This document shows positions 10,733 through 22,241 of a stretch of 64,000 nucleotides of DNA, piece after piece (the stretch's first letter is position 1; the number at the start of each line of letters is the position of its first letter). The notes beneath the pieces are model-generated. The model worked only from the letters and a program-made list of their open reading frames with translations. It was not told where the DNA came from and did no database searches. The position numbers were made by a program, and so were the translations under genes. Origin of the DNA: Coniochaeta sp. PMI_546 (lineage: Eukaryota; Ascomycota; Sordariomycetes; Coniochaetales; Coniochaetaceae); the NCBI GenBank assembly GCA_021432605.1, contig MU271144.1, positions 62,001 through 126,000 of the forward strand, read 5' to 3'.

Positions 10733-12781
10733 TCACTCCGCCGCTTGTACAAGGTCTTGCATGATAGATGCAGCTTCTTCAGTATAGAATTCTGGGGGTA
10801 CTCGAATCCTCTCGACAGGACCCGTATACACACGAGATGGGTGGTTCATGGCCAACGGCCAGAGCGTTTCCAAGGACTGGGAATGAGACGCCACCAGTGC
10901 GCTCAAGTCGTCCCACAGCAAGCTTCCTAGGACCCTCACTGCCCCGCCGTAGCCGGGCGACTCGTCGGGCCGAACTATGTCTTTGTCGACCTCGACTGCG
11001 CAGATGAAACCGCCGCCACCTCCGGGCGCGGAGGACTCGGACGGCGGTTTCAGGTAGGAAGAAACACTGGCTTCATCGGCGACAAGAAACATGTCTGTCG
11101 CAAAGCCGGCTGGAAATTCGGCCGTCTCCGCAAAGGATTTGAAAGAGCTGCGCAATGTTTTCGGGTTAGGACGCGTTTTCCAAAGATTCCGCCAGGATGG
11201 GGCTCACCTCCTCAGCGCATGTATATCTTCACCGATTCCCCAATCGTTGGCCTCGAGCCAATGTATCCTGGAACGCTCACGGAGACCCTCGATCCCCGCA
11301 AGCTCCGGACCCCAATCGGCACTGTCGGCGTCAAACTTTGCGCGAAACTCTTCCCACTCGGTGTCGCTACAGGAGTGGCACACGCGATATGCCACAAAGC
11401 CCCACTCTTCGTCCTCCGTTATCGCCAGCGCCCATGGTTCCTTCTCGTATCGGACCGGTTCCCCGCGCAGTTCCGCGCGGACCAGTTTCTGCCCGGCGTC
11501 TTGAATTTGTAGCAGCTGGACAGGGTCGTCGCCAGACAGGTTCGCCGCGGTTTGTCTTGCCATGAGCGCCATGGCCCAGTGCCCGCGTCGGTTGTGGTAG
11601 TCCAAGTTACGCTGCCTGATGTCCGGGTGAACTCGGAGCGGCTCCTTGTGGAAGTCGTATTCGGAGGTCACGTCGTCCGGGCGCGAACCGTTGTACCCGT
11701 CCATTGGAAGCAGGATGGCGTAGTCGGCTTGGGAGGCGATTTCGCTGAGGTCCTGCCACATGTCATACAGCCTCGCCTGCTCCTCGGCGGCGGTTGTTTC
11801 TACGCCGTCGCAGGATGTCGTCCGAAGCGTGTCTAGTTGATGCAGGATTCGACTCTTCATCTCATCCACGTGGTCCATAACCCAGCTGTGCGTCCGGTTG
11901 ACCATGAGGTCGTACCTAGCGCGGATGAACCGGTGCCACTTTTTGCACACGTCGACGGCCGGCCTGCCCTCGATCGCGCGTTTGGCATTGAGAGCGCTCT
12001 CGAAGGTGCGCAGCGCGTCGTCCATTAGGTTGAATGTCTCTCTGAGGGCAGCCTTGACTGACGCATGGTTCAGGTAGAGGAAGACGTTTATGGACATGCT
12101 GAGAATCCGGCATGCATTGGAGAAGTTGGCCGGGTCGTACAGCTGTCTCTCGCGCCACCTCCGGGCGGATAGAGGCATGATACCCTCCCAGAGGCGTGCT
12201 TTCATGGCTTGCAGCTCTTTGGAAATAATTTGCATCCTGTCCGGCTCGTCGTCTGACCCTATGAGCTTCATGAGCCGATCTGTTGGAACTAACTGCTCGG
12301 TATCGAACGGCCGAGGCGCCCAAGACGAGATAGGCCCAGTGACTAGGAACCATTCATCCGAATCCAGGGGTTGTTCAATGGTCTCTCCGCCGGGGAGGGG
12401 TTTGTCACCCATCGCTGCTTTGAAGAACTGGCCGATGCTCTGCTCCTCGAGAATGCGATCGACTTCAGACACGGACATTCAGCGACATTTGTCTTCTGGG
12501 CCCAAGAATAGCAACACAGAGGATATCAGCCCATGGCAAGAAACGGACTCACCGACCCAAAGCGTATCAGAGCCGAAAAATTGTTCGGGACGCTCGACTT
12601 CTGAGATGAAATGACCCGCGAGGGAGGGAGTGTTTTTCCTGTCTTCCAGGTTACTGCGAAATCTCCCCCTCGTTTCTTTGCCCACTACCAGATTGAGAAG
12701 GTCATTCAAGCTGACCGACATGTTGTTGCCGAGGGATAATTTTCCGAATAACAATAACAATATCGCGATCTTGAGATCCAT
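10733..12781 (-). CDS. Uncharacterised protein, three-exon model (about 632 aa)
   Basis: Three open segments lie in one frame, joined by two plausible introns. Exon 1 is 12781-12553, with donor GTGAGT. Exon 2 is 12462-11208, after a CGCTGAA branch and GAAG acceptor. Exon 3 is 11147-10733, after a 60-nt intron with GTGAGC donor, CCTAAC branch and GCGCAG acceptor. The start ATG opens a short hydrophobic stretch that is weak as a signal peptide. The rest is soluble, helical and rich in Trp and charged residues, with a Gly-rich loop (GGGGG) in exon 3. I recognise no domain and no catalytic motif. It is the first intact gene to the right of the RIP block and shows normal coding composition, so it escaped RIP. 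The second intron is firmer than the first. If the first is wrong, the gene could start at the ATG at 12478. Confidence 0.6.
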
Positions 12782-14268
12782 CGAATGCTCGGCGCTTCTT
12801 GCGAGTTCAATCGGGAATGTTGTCGAAGTCAAACAGAGGATTGGAGATGAACCAAGTTAACGGCAGGATTGTTCGTTGGGAAGCACGGATCCCAGCCCCC
12901 ACTTCGATCAGTTTTACCTTCTGTACCACTATTCGTCCTCTGCAAGGATCTTTCCGCCGACTAGGGTCGTACGGTGCTAATTAGTAAACTTATTGAATGG
13001 AAGAAAGTGGTCGTCGTAATCGAGCCCAGAGTATTAGACAGATTGAGTACGTTCATGTCGTATGGGAAGCTGAGAGACATTTGTTTGCTCTCGTACAAGG
13101 TAGAACCAACATAGTCGGGTCAATTGAACGCTCCATCTTGATTCGCTTCTTGATTCCTGGGGAATGAAATACTCTTGGTTGGATTAGGTCCTTCTGTGTC
13201 TTGACTCTTGTAACTTCGTACGAAGAACTGTCCGCACTTAAGTTTCCAACAGGAGGCGGGAGGATAGCGAAACCAATGGACACTTGAACATATCCATCTT
13301 TCTTCTTCCAAGAAAGAGAGCCACCAGAAAGATCTTAGACCGTACGACTCATCGATCTACCTGGAAGTGATATGATACCTTCTTGAGACGTACAATTGAG
13401 CTCGACTTCAGAAGGCGTAGACCATTTAAACAGTTGCTGGAGATCGTCCAAGTGTTCTCCGAGGTATTATCATACGAATGTATCAATTCATTCTACTTGG
13501 TAAAGATCTGCCATCTTTCTCATTGAATGCCTGGAGGAAAAGATGCCCTAAGAACAAGTAAGAAACACGTGAGAAATACCAAGAAAGAACAGGACCTCTT
13601 ACGATTAGCTCTTCCAGCAGCACGACGGTAGATAAGAAATTCTCAAATAGCATTTGGGGAAGAAGAAAAAGGTAACTTGACATGGGATCAATACAAGTGA
13701 TAATATAGGTTTGGGATCCCATGAGCCCTCTAGGTTGTTAATGAGGCACAGCCTTTTTGAGAAGGCTATATATGTTTACCAGTTTCGTACCCTGCTCGAC
13801 ATCTTCAGTTAAGCTTCCTTTCCTCCATACGAACTATAGGGCTTTGGGTGTCTTTTCTCTCGTTTAGGTGACTTAACCAAATACTTACTCTAATGATGCT
13901 TCAATTCCCCCTTCGATCGGTCGTCCTAGTGAAACGCGGAGTTACGGACAAGTGGCCCTACGCTGGAATATTCGTTTTAGACTAGGTTCTATGCACGCAA
14001 GAACCGTGAATCTGGTAGTTTGACGGATCGTAACGATGTTTTAAATGTACCGTGAGTACGGACTGGGAGTGACCGTGAGCCTTCACCTGCGTGCCATTCA
14101 ACATTTTCGCCGGACTTCCCCAAAGCGCCATGTCACGCCCGAGCAACGCTTGGATCCTCAGGTCATTGAGTATGACCAGCCCGAGGACTTAACATTTTCT
14201 GCTTCTCTTTCTTCTTCAACCTCTAACATCTCTCAAGCTTGACCAGCTCTTTGTACAGGATCAACTTT
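12782..14268. other. Intergenic, no gene recognised
   Basis: About 1.5 kb of mixed composition without RIP signature. Several frames of 60-80 codons occur on both strands, but none has a recognisable motif or convincing splice extension. Confidence 0.5.
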
Positions 14269-15210
14269 ATGATGCCTGACTTCGCTGACGTAACCTATTC
14301 TCGTGAAGCGACAAAGGCTGCGGTGACAGATTACCACGAGTTTTTCACCAGGCTATACCTGAAGGATAGCCAGGTCATTTTCCCACCCACAGCAGGGTGG
14401 CCTAGCGTTACAACTGCTGATCCTGACAAACTGGCAACTCTGGGCAAGTCAAACGAGGTTCTAGCACTGCTCGCCCATCTACCCTACATTCGCCGCCCGG
14501 GGAACTGGACCGATGACGCCGAAGGTGCCCTGGGTGCTTTTTTGCTGACTGGCAGCACCATATCAAGAGTCTCAACAGCAGCCAGAGCGCTACTACTAGC
14601 GAAGGACTGCGGACCATCACCGAGGGCTTCCCATTCTGCGACGTTGCCCCTCCTCATGTCGTAGGTCTCACTAGTGGTTCCAGAGAGAATCCCATCATGG
14701 TACTGAACACGAAGCTCGGAATAATACACTGGGAGGACTGTCCTTCGGATGTTGAGTCTGAACACTCTTTCACAAAAGTGGATTACGACCCGCTAGATGA
14801 AGAAGCCGATGTCGACGAGGAGGACAGAGGTACGAACGGCGAAGACGATGACGATGATGAAGACGATACTAATGACGAAGGCGATACCGATGACGAAGAC
14901 GATGCCGATATGTACAAGGATGTCATGAAGACGGAGCAAGGCAAAGACGATGACGACGACAAGCGGGACTCAGCAGTGAGAATGAAGGAGCTCGCATGGC
15001 GTCAAAGTACAGCTGCACGGGCCATCCCTGACTTCTTCGAGATCTCAAAAGTCAGTTTAGGTATTTGGAGTGGCACCTGATTGCGAGGGCATGATACCCA
15101 TTCTGCGGGATATCTACCATCAGCATGGTTGGCCGGACTTGTCTTGTTACCGGAAGTTCAAATGCTTAGAGGCTGTGCAGAAGCTGTTAGAGGAGCGTTA
15201 TCCATCATGA
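14269..15210 (+). pseudogene. Fungal hypothetical protein, frameshifted, with acidic expansion
   Basis: The first frame (14269 to about 14540) reads as the start of a fungal protein of unknown function: a REAT..YHEF..LYL segment, then FPP..GWPS and LAHLPYIR. Near the T run at 14538-14543 the sense continues in another frame (ADWQ, FPFCDVAPPHVVGL, GIIHWEDCPSD). A second break occurs near 15045-15080, with apparent loss of sequence. The final frame then gives EGMIPILRDIY and a tail ending ERYPS at the TGA at 15208. No GT-AG intron repairs either break, so I call it a pseudogene. Between 14790 and 14960 lies a run of Asp/Glu codons (GAY GAY GAR) expanded well beyond a simple linker. I know the family only as conserved hypothetical proteins and have no function to propose. 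Confidence 0.6.
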
Positions 15211-15956
15211 GCTGATGTGCGATTGGGTTAAAAATATAGCCTATTCGCTGGCTTCCATATTAACTCTTCTCTGCCCTTACACTTCCTACGGGCAACAGTA
15301 GCTGATACCTAGTGACAAGAGACCGAAGTTGCTTAACTCTGAAATTACTTGTTAAGCTATACGGCGGCCCCCCCTATTTGGCTACAACTCCCCTGACAAT
15401 TACGGGCCTAGGATTTCCAGACCAGATAACCATATGAATTCTAGTGGAAGATTGATTTGGTATATGTCTCTGCGTTATGCCTTCGTTCCATGCTGGTTGG
15501 GGACATCATATGTCTCAGCACCGGAGCGGCTCCCTTGCGAGGGTGAAGACTGCGACCCTCGCATGCCTGGAACCTAACGTCCGATAGGCTCATCGATCTC
15601 GACCTTAACTCTTGTTCGATGAATGCCTCCTGTAGCAACTGGGGTTTCTGCGGCCCAGTCTCCGCGTACTGTAACATCTACACCCCGTCCGGGGGGGACT
15701 CGGTACCGCGGAATTGAGGGTAGCATGACGAAATTCTAGGATCTGTTTCATCCGGAGTCCAGACACTACAATGGTATCCAAAGTATAACTTCTAGTCCTA
15801 AGAGCCCGAGATGCATAATTACAACTTTTATTCGATAGGTAGATTTACTCATTCTTTGATGCGTATTGCCCGTGAGTGCTAATAAGAGACCGTTCAGCAG
15901 GCACAGCAAGATGGGGCTGGGTGACCGGAAGCCACTTAAGCTGTCACGCATTTTTC
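15211..15956. other. Intergenic, no gene recognised
   Basis: No coding frame with motifs. It holds the 3' flank of the pseudogene and the 3' flank of the aldolase gene, which ends at 15957. Confidence 0.5.
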
Positions 15957-16823
15957 TTAAGCTGCTTTTCCCGTAGACCCCATCCAGTCCATATGATCCT
16001 CCACTACCTTTTGCATGGCATCTGTGCCCTCCTCGATCAATGTTGTCAGGGGGATTCTGTCTGCCTTCTCCTTCTGTATCCTAGCATAGACGTCGTTCAT
16101 CGCGTCGTTGATGTTGCACTTGGCCATCCCACAACGAATGCACTCCTGGAACAGATGCTTGTCGAACCCACCCGCACCATGCAGCACTAGGTTCACTCTT
16201 CCCTTGGTCACGTTGTGAATCTTCTGTAGCCGGTCATATTCGAGTTGAGGTCCCTTAGGTCCATACTTGCCGTGGACGTTACCGAATGCCGGCGCCAACC
16301 AGTCGATCCCCAGCGCGATAAACTCCTCCGCCTGCTCCGGCGTTGTCAAAATGCCTTCCAAATCACCGGTGTCCATCACACCGTCCTCTCCGCCGTTGAT
16401 CCGCCCGGGCTCGGCCTCGGCGATGATCCCCTGCCCGTGCAGGTAGGCCACCAACTCTCCCGTCTTTTCCATGTTCTCCGCCTTTTCGTAGTGGCTCATG
16501 TCGATCATGATGCCGTCGAAACCGCCGAGCTCGGCGGCGCGCCGGATGATCTCGGGCGACTGCGCATGGTCCATGTGGACGCCGACGGGCACCGAGGCCT
16601 TGTCGGCGGCCTCGCGGGCGGCGTGGATCAGCAGGCCGTCGGCGTACTCGACGGCCCAGGGGAAGAGCTGGACGATCACGGGCGAGCGCTTGGCCTCGGC
16701 GGCGCGGACGGAGGCGAGGATGCCTTCAAGGTTGTAGCAGCACATGGCTGGCACGGCGTAGTCATTGGCCGAGGCGTGCTCGACGATGGCGAGGGCACGG
16801 TTTGTGGATGTGGTGGGTGCCAT
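15957..16823 (-). CDS. Class II (zinc) ketose-bisphosphate-type aldolase
   Basis: Single exon, 288 aa from the ATG at 16823. An upstream in-frame ATG at 16889 would add 22 residues, but MAPTT fits the family better. The fold is a class II aldolase TIM barrel. The zinc and proton-donor motif MDHA is at residues 84-87. The EAEPGR.NGGEDG loop is at about 136-148. Zinc histidines lie in GNVHGKYG (H184) and VLHGAGG (H215). The phosphate-site motif NINDAMN is near 237-243. Such enzymes cleave ketose phosphates or related hydroxy-keto acids retro-aldolically in the cytosol. The family includes fructose-, tagatose- and sulfofructose-type aldolases, and the substrate cannot be read from sequence. It is not the housekeeping FBA in size or context. 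An MFS transporter and a second aldolase follow upstream, and a GGAGGAGCTCC motif lies in its promoter. Confidence 0.88.
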   Translation of the reverse strand: MAPTTSTNRALAIVEHASANDYAVPAMCCYNLEGILASVRAAEAKRSPVIVQLFPWAVEYADGLLIHAAREAADKASVPVGVHMDHAQSPEIIRRAAELGGFDGIMIDMSHYEKAENMEKTGELVAYLHGQGIIAEAEPGRINGGEDGVMDTGDLEGILTTPEQAEEFIALGIDWLAPAFGNVHGKYGPKGPQLEYDRLQKIHNVTKGRVNLVLHGAGGFDKHLFQECIRCGMAKCNINDAMNDVYARIQKEKADRIPLTTLIEEGTDAMQKVVEDHMDWMGSTGKAA

Positions 16824-17162
16824 GCTGTTGTCGGTAGTGGTCGATATGTGGCGTCTGGTACTTGCTCGATATTGCGGTGGTAGTAACATTGGTGTACTTG
16901 TAAATTACATGTCGTAGAGATGGCAAAAATGCGGTAGATCGGATTTATCTCACCACTCGTGACTCCGATTACCGCATATGCCGTTCGATCAGGTCTCAAT
17001 GTTCGGTTCCCAAAGAGCCCCATGTGCAGCGAGAACAGCTACCGTGAAATTGGACTACAGCCGGCTGCTTGCCTGCTAACCGTTTCGACAGCACAATGGA
17101 CTGGGCCTCCTCCGTTGGCGATACGTCTTGAGCTGACAGGAGGGAGGAGTGCGGTATTGTGT

Positions 17163-17175
17163 GGGGAGGAGCTCC
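17163..17175. promoter_or_regulatory. Candidate cluster operator GGGGAGGAGCTCC
   Basis: Lies 340 bp upstream of the class II aldolase start. It contains the full 11-mer GGAGGAGCTCC that recurs upstream of the transporter and the RidA/oxygenase pair. Further GGAG/CTCC words occur at 17106-17113 and 17138-17149. The inverted GGAG arrangement would suit an Adr1-like two-finger C2H2 regulator. Binding is inferred, not shown. Confidence 0.5.
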
Positions 17176-17986
17176 AACCTGCATAAGCCAGCCACCCTGA
17201 CGACTATGCAGTAATTAGTCCGTCTTGATTTGATAATAGCAACCCACCTCTATCTTTTGGGGTCAGCAGTATCTGTGGAGCTATAACCGTCAGCTTGATT
17301 ATGGGGTCCAAATCCTTCCGACCGCATATACCGAGCAACTCTCCTCCTATCCGGTATCAGAGGCTCGAGAGGTGGAACTTCGGAACACAAAGCATCCCAA
17401 GGCATGGGTGCTGTTTTCTATCTATGAGTTTGAGCTAAATGACTCGGTCGCATAATTCGGCTAGGTATCTTTCGCATTGCAATCCTTGATTAAGGAGTTG
17501 AGGAGCTATTCGATTCGCACGACTCGGAATGTTCCAGTACAGCTGCAGGCAGTGGAACTTTTAAAGTATATTTTTGCAGGAGACCCTTCAGCCTTACCAT
17601 TGTGAGTGCTGTTCAGTTGTAGTGTTCGAGGTTGTGTGACAGTAGGATGATTCTCCGTTCTTGCCGATTGATTACTTGTGTAATGAAAACCCAGACGACA
17701 TGAGTTGTTCTGCGCTTGGTTGATTCGATTCAAGACGATCACAAGTCACACCGAGAAATGATAGAGACAGTAATAAGAGCAACAAGGAGCAGCGAGATGA
17801 TAAAAAGTTCGAAAACAGCTATATGAAATGGCAACCATCAGAGCTGTCCAGATAACCCAGCATCCCAACTCGGTCAATGCCTATTGCTCGGAGCCAGCTA
17901 GAAACTAGTTAACCCTTGTCGTGGGACTGGACAGATTGTAAATCATTTCGAGACTCCGCAGTAATACAACCTCTGATTTTGATTCA
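17176..17986. other. Intergenic, no gene recognised
   Basis: Holds the far promoter of the aldolase (minus strand, to the left) and the 3' flank of the MFS gene. No convincing coding frame. Confidence 0.5.
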
Positions 17987-19629
17987 TCAGAACATCTCAT
18001 AGCGCCAGTTCAACTGCACCATCTCCTCAGTGATACCGCCCTTCATAGCCTTGGCGACCAGCTCCGGCTCGCCCGAGTCAAGGCGCTTGTTGTCGCGCAG
18101 AACCAACAAGCGGTAGACAGAAATAGCAGTAGCAAAGAGCATCGCGCAGCCCATCAGCGCGCCAAAAGCGGCGAAGAAGTGGGGAGGGGCGTAGTACAGG
18201 TACGAGGCCCAAATGTTCGACGTCCCACCAATCGCGTTCACTAGGGCCGAGGCGGCGGCGCGCTTCGACACGGGGCGGGCCAGGTGCAGATTGATGGCCT
18301 TGTACAGCAGAAGCTGCGGGCCGACCGAGGCAAACGGAAGAATCATCATGGAGAAGTAACGAGCGCCGACGTTGACGGTGGCCATGGGGATGATGTACAT
18401 GCCACAGGAGATGGCGATGCATACCATGATCGGCAGGTAGATGATGTTCTTCTTGTCGGACCAGAACATGAGAAAGTAGTAGATGATTCCGGCGAGGATG
18501 TAAGGCGGCGCCGTCAGCAGCAGGCTGATGGTACGACTGTAACCCAGCGAGGCGACGATGGTGGGAAAGAAGTTGGCGATGGAGCCCTGGCCCTGAGACA
18601 TCATGTTACAGAAGATGAGGAGCAGGAGCTTGGGGTCAGTGAGCGCTTTGGCGAAGCCCTTGAGAACACTCTCCTGCTCGCGGCCTTCGGCGGCACCGGC
18701 CTCGGATTCGATACGCCAGACAGCAAAATCGCGTTGGGTCTGCGACAGGAAGCGGCTGTTGTGGGGGAACTCCGGCATGATGAGCGCACAGAGGGTACCC
18801 TTTTATGACATGTTAGTACTTAAACCTTGATAATGCAAGCGGGCGGGAGAAAGACTCGAGGACAACTTACAACACCGATCGTGACAACTCCCTCGACGAT
18901 GAACAACCAACGCCAACCCGCTATCCCGTGGCTCCCATCGAGCTGCAGAATGGCGGCAGCCAGGAGACCGCCGAACGCGTTCCCGAACTGCTGGGCAATG
19001 TATAGAGCGGCAATACGCTTGCCGAGTTCCGTCTTGGTATACCAGGCAGACAAGTAATAGATGGCACCGGGAAAGAAAACCGCCTCGACCACTCCCAAAA
19101 TCGAGCGCACGGCGAGCAGCTGGCCGTATGTATTGACGGCTGCAGTAGCAGCAGAGATGGCGCCCCAGATGACGACAGCAACACAGATGTACATGCCAGG
19201 GCGGGAGAACTTGGTGATCAACAGGTTGCTGGGGATCTGGAAAGGCAGATAACCAACGAAGAGGATGGACACGGAGGTGGCGAATTGTTGAGTCGTCATG
19301 TTGAGGTCCTCCATGATGCCTTGTAGCTTGGCTGAGGCCAGGTTCTGACGGTCGATATAATTGAGAATGTACAATATTCCAATGGTAGGCAGGATAACCA
19401 GGTCGATCTTGCGGACAAGCTTTTTGTTGAGCTGGGCATACTCCTCAGCGCTGATATTGACGATGCTCTCAGGCATGCGTCGGTGGCCGGCTTCTTCAAC
19501 TTCGCCCTCAGCAGAAGACACCTTGTCGTCCGTGTGAGACGGCTGCTTGTCCATCTTGTCGTGAGGAAGCGCTGTGGCAGCCATGTCGAAGATCGGATTT
19601 TGTGAGTGAGATGCGATGGTCTGGGACAT
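17987..19629 (-). CDS. MFS transporter, anion:cation symporter (allantoate permease-like) family
   Basis: Two exons: 19629-18871 and 18799-17987. The intron has GTAAGTTG, TACTAAC and AAAAG signals and keeps phase 0. The product is 523 aa. A charged cytosolic N-terminus of about 75 residues precedes the first helix, which contains the family motif YILNYIDRQNLASAK. About 12 membrane segments follow, with the usual central loop after helix 6 (GTLCALIMPEFP...). This is the layout of fungal ACS-family permeases, which import carboxylates such as allantoate, nicotinate, tartrate or galactonate with protons across the plasma membrane. Its position between two aldolase genes, with the same promoter motif, suggests uptake of the compound they break down. 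The exact substrate is unknown. Confidence 0.9.
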
Positions 19630-19944
19630 GCGAGATGAGAGCCGCGAAGTCGCTCACACATATACTCTTGTCCGGCAGTAGCGGCGTCGCGTGCGGAAGG
19701 CTACCACACATGTCTTATCGTGCGGTGGCCCCCCTTCCCGGTGCTGGGCTGGCCGGTGATAGTCGTGAGTCGTCGATGAGGCCCAGGCGTTGCACGACAC
19801 GCGGGTCCGGGTAAAAGTGTGGAGAAAACACCAGGGCAAAGATAGTAAAAGCTGTAGGTAATCTCGACGCCAGACTAAGGGACTAAAGCCGAACATTGGT
19901 AGCGTCCCTAGAGAACTCACAGAAGGGTTGCCAAGACTGAGGGT

Positions 19945-19957
19945 AGGAGCTCCTCCC
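19945..19957. promoter_or_regulatory. Candidate cluster operator AGGAGCTCCTCCC
   Basis: Lies 316 bp upstream of the MFS start. Its reverse complement is GGGAGGAGCTCCT, the same core as at 17163 and 23089. More GGAGCC words follow at 19961-19976. It sits between the divergent MFS and HpcH-aldolase genes and could serve both. Confidence 0.5.
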
Positions 19958-20189
19958 GATGGAGCCCCGCAGGAGCCGCGCTAAACTGAAAGCTACTGTG
20001 GTAGTCCACCTGCGAAACAACCATCCACTCAGACATCGCCGATATGCAATCCACCGATGTCCTTTAAGATCATCAAGGATACTTGGTACACAAAACTTTG
20101 CGCTCCTCCAGGAATGGTCGTTGGGCGCCGGCCCGGGGTTGACTAGATTGCAGGTCGCTATATGGTGTAGTCAGCCCCGGATATCACAT

Positions 20190-20265
20190 GGGGAGGAGCG
20201 GAGGAGGAAAGGAGGCGAGGAGGCGAGGAGGAAAGGAGGCGGGGACGCGAGTAGGAGAGAGCTCC
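20190..20265. promoter_or_regulatory. GGAG-rich tract before the HpcH aldolase
   Basis: Begins GGGGAGGAGCGGAGGAGG, continues with repeated GGAGGCGA-like units, and ends with GGAGAGAGCTCC at 20254-20265. It looks like a degenerate or expanded version of the cluster motif, 210-285 bp before the start codon at 20475. A purine-rich tract is also a common fungal promoter feature, so specificity is uncertain. Confidence 0.35.
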
Positions 20266-20474
20266 CGCGCACCGGAGCCGCCGAGCTCTACGTATCGAGG
20301 TTGTTGTACTAGAGATTGGGGGTTTATCGGAACACGGAACCGCAAGATGGAAATGGTACATAGATCAGGCTATGTCGAAGCAGTGAAGCTCGAGTCCTAT
20401 CTCCATCCCGATTTCCTACTCCATACATATCTTTCCTCCAGACACAAACCCCATACAGCCAGCCATCAACCAAG

Positions 20475-21290
20475 ATGGGTTCCTTGTCCAAGACCTACCC
20501 GAACGCTCGCACGACGAAGATTGAGAATCCTCGCCTGAGCTTTCTCAATAAGCTCAGGTCCGGCCAGTACCCTCTTATGACGTTCATGACCCTGCCATCT
20601 GTGCGCACCGCCCAGCTGGTCGCCCTCACCGGCGTGGACGGCATCATCCTCGACTGCGAGCACGGTCACATCTCGGATGACTCCATGCACAATTCCGTGG
20701 CCGCCATCTCGGCGCTCAACGTCTCGCCATTTATCCGCATCCGTGGCCCCGCCCACGACATCATCAAGCGCGCCCTGGACACCGGCGCCCATGGCATCGT
20801 GGTACCCCAGATCAACAACGCGGACGAGGCCCGCCAGATTGTGCAGTCCTCCAAGTTCCCGCCACAGGGCGTGCGCGGCCAGGGGTCGCCGTTTGCGGCC
20901 ATTGGTCACGGCATCACCACCCCGGAGTACATGAGGTCCGCCAACCAGACGCTCCTGACCATGATCCAGATTGAGACGCGCGCCGGCGTCGAGAACGTCG
21001 AGGAAATCGCTGCCGTAGACGGCGTCGACGTGCTCTTCATTGGTCCCAACGACCTTGCCCAGTCGCTGCTCGGTTACACACCTGCCAGGGGTAACGAGCC
21101 CGAGTTTGTGGCTGCCATCGACAGGATTATCGCGGCGGCTAGGAAGAATGGCAAGTGGGCGGCCCGTATGGTGAACAACGGCACGGCGGCTAAGCAGGAG
21201 AGGCCGCGGTACGACACTGTTGCCGTGACTGCCGAGTTTAGGGCGATGCAGAACTGGTACATGTCCGAGTGGGAGATTGCCCGATCATAG
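20475..21290 (+). CDS. HpcH/HpaI-type class II pyruvate aldolase
   Basis: Single exon, 271 aa, with a good start context (CAAGATGGG). The HpcH/HpaI (citrate-lyase-like) TIM barrel is marked by DCEHG at residues 60-64, RALDTGAHGIVVPQ near 99-112, QIETRAG at 165-171 (metal ligand Glu) and FIGPNDLAQS at 188-197. The conserved second metal Asp lies in that last motif. These divalent-metal enzymes split 2-keto-4-hydroxy acids into pyruvate (or a related keto acid) and an aldehyde, in aromatic or sugar-acid breakdown. The C-terminus is normal in length. It is divergent from the MFS gene; about 845 bp separate the two starts. I infer that it carries out a carbon-carbon cleavage step of the same pathway. 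Substrate not determined. Confidence 0.9.
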   Translation: MGSLSKTYPNARTTKIENPRLSFLNKLRSGQYPLMTFMTLPSVRTAQLVALTGVDGIILDCEHGHISDDSMHNSVAAISALNVSPFIRIRGPAHDIIKRALDTGAHGIVVPQINNADEARQIVQSSKFPPQGVRGQGSPFAAIGHGITTPEYMRSANQTLLTMIQIETRAGVENVEEIAAVDGVDVLFIGPNDLAQSLLGYTPARGNEPEFVAAIDRIIAAARKNGKWAARMVNNGTAAKQERPRYDTVAVTAEFRAMQNWYMSEWEIARS

Positions 21291-22241
21291 GAGGCCGGAT
21301 CGTCATTATGAGGTAGACGTGATCATCATGAGGTAGACAGGGACATAGATTTGGTCTTGTAATGATAATGCAATAACGTACCCTCAATCATACTATTGGC
21401 AAGTTCTGGAAGACCGTGACGTCTATCTATGGGCTAAGAAGCGGTGACTAAGATAAGAGCAGCTTCATGTTTGTCACAACTTCGTATAACGTGTGCATAG
21501 ATAAATAGCACGTCTCCGGCTGGCGTGCAGCAACGGCAATACGGCCATCACGAACGGGTCCGCCAGAGATAGGATCAAACTGCAGTTGCTAGCACGCAAC
21601 GTGGTTACTCCTGTAGTAATGTTAGAGACACTTCGAGAACAGGTAGTCATATATCTTAATGGAAGTAGTCGAAGTTAATCTATCATATCTAGTCCTGTAA
21701 AAAAAGATAGGAGGCAAAGTTCACAAGCCTCTGGTTTTCCAAAAGTATGGGACACTTTGAAACCGATATCTCTGTGGGAATGTCTTGGGGTCACCGACGC
21801 TGATTCATCTACATCAATCACCGCGAGCCTCAACAAGGGCAGAAAGATCTAGCTGCATTCATACCCGAACGAGCTACTTTCTCGAGGCGCTGTACGAGAG
21901 ACTGTCTCCCGTACGTAGGCTTGGTAAAATCAGCAGGTCAACATGGACCATCTGAAATCAGAGAACCTCTACTAGACAACTGACAGGGTAGACTTGGTTG
22001 CCGATCTATCCTGATCTCAATCACATTTCATTCCTCCAGCAAAGGAACTACTCGGCCGTGCCGGCAATCCAGTCGCAAACAAGTCGAGACTCGACAGGTG
22101 GACAACTCGAGTTACACGATATCTGCGGTTCCTTAATTGTTCATGAGTTTGCTTTTCGTATCTCACGCTTCAATAGTTACATTCTGTTTGATAATTAGAG
22201 AGCCACTAATTTAACCCCTTGCCACCGTCCCCATAGGCCCT
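21291..22241. other. Intergenic, no gene recognised
   Basis: Contains the 3' flanks of the convergent HpcH-aldolase and RidA genes. A short tandem GATCATCATGAGGTAGAC-like duplication lies at about 21300-21340. No coding frame with motifs. Confidence 0.5.

Noticed and set aside
11091-12614. Several plus-strand frames of 60-174 codons
   Set aside because: Shadows of the minus-strand three-exon gene; no motifs and no splice support.
14535-15080. Introns to repair the hypothetical gene at 14269-15210
   Set aside because: The first break is a one-base shift in a T run with no splice signals. The second would need an intron of about 27 nt, too short for ascomycetes.
16245-16883. 212-codon frame opposite the class II aldolase
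   Set aside because: Antisense shadow; the minus strand carries complete aldolase motifs.
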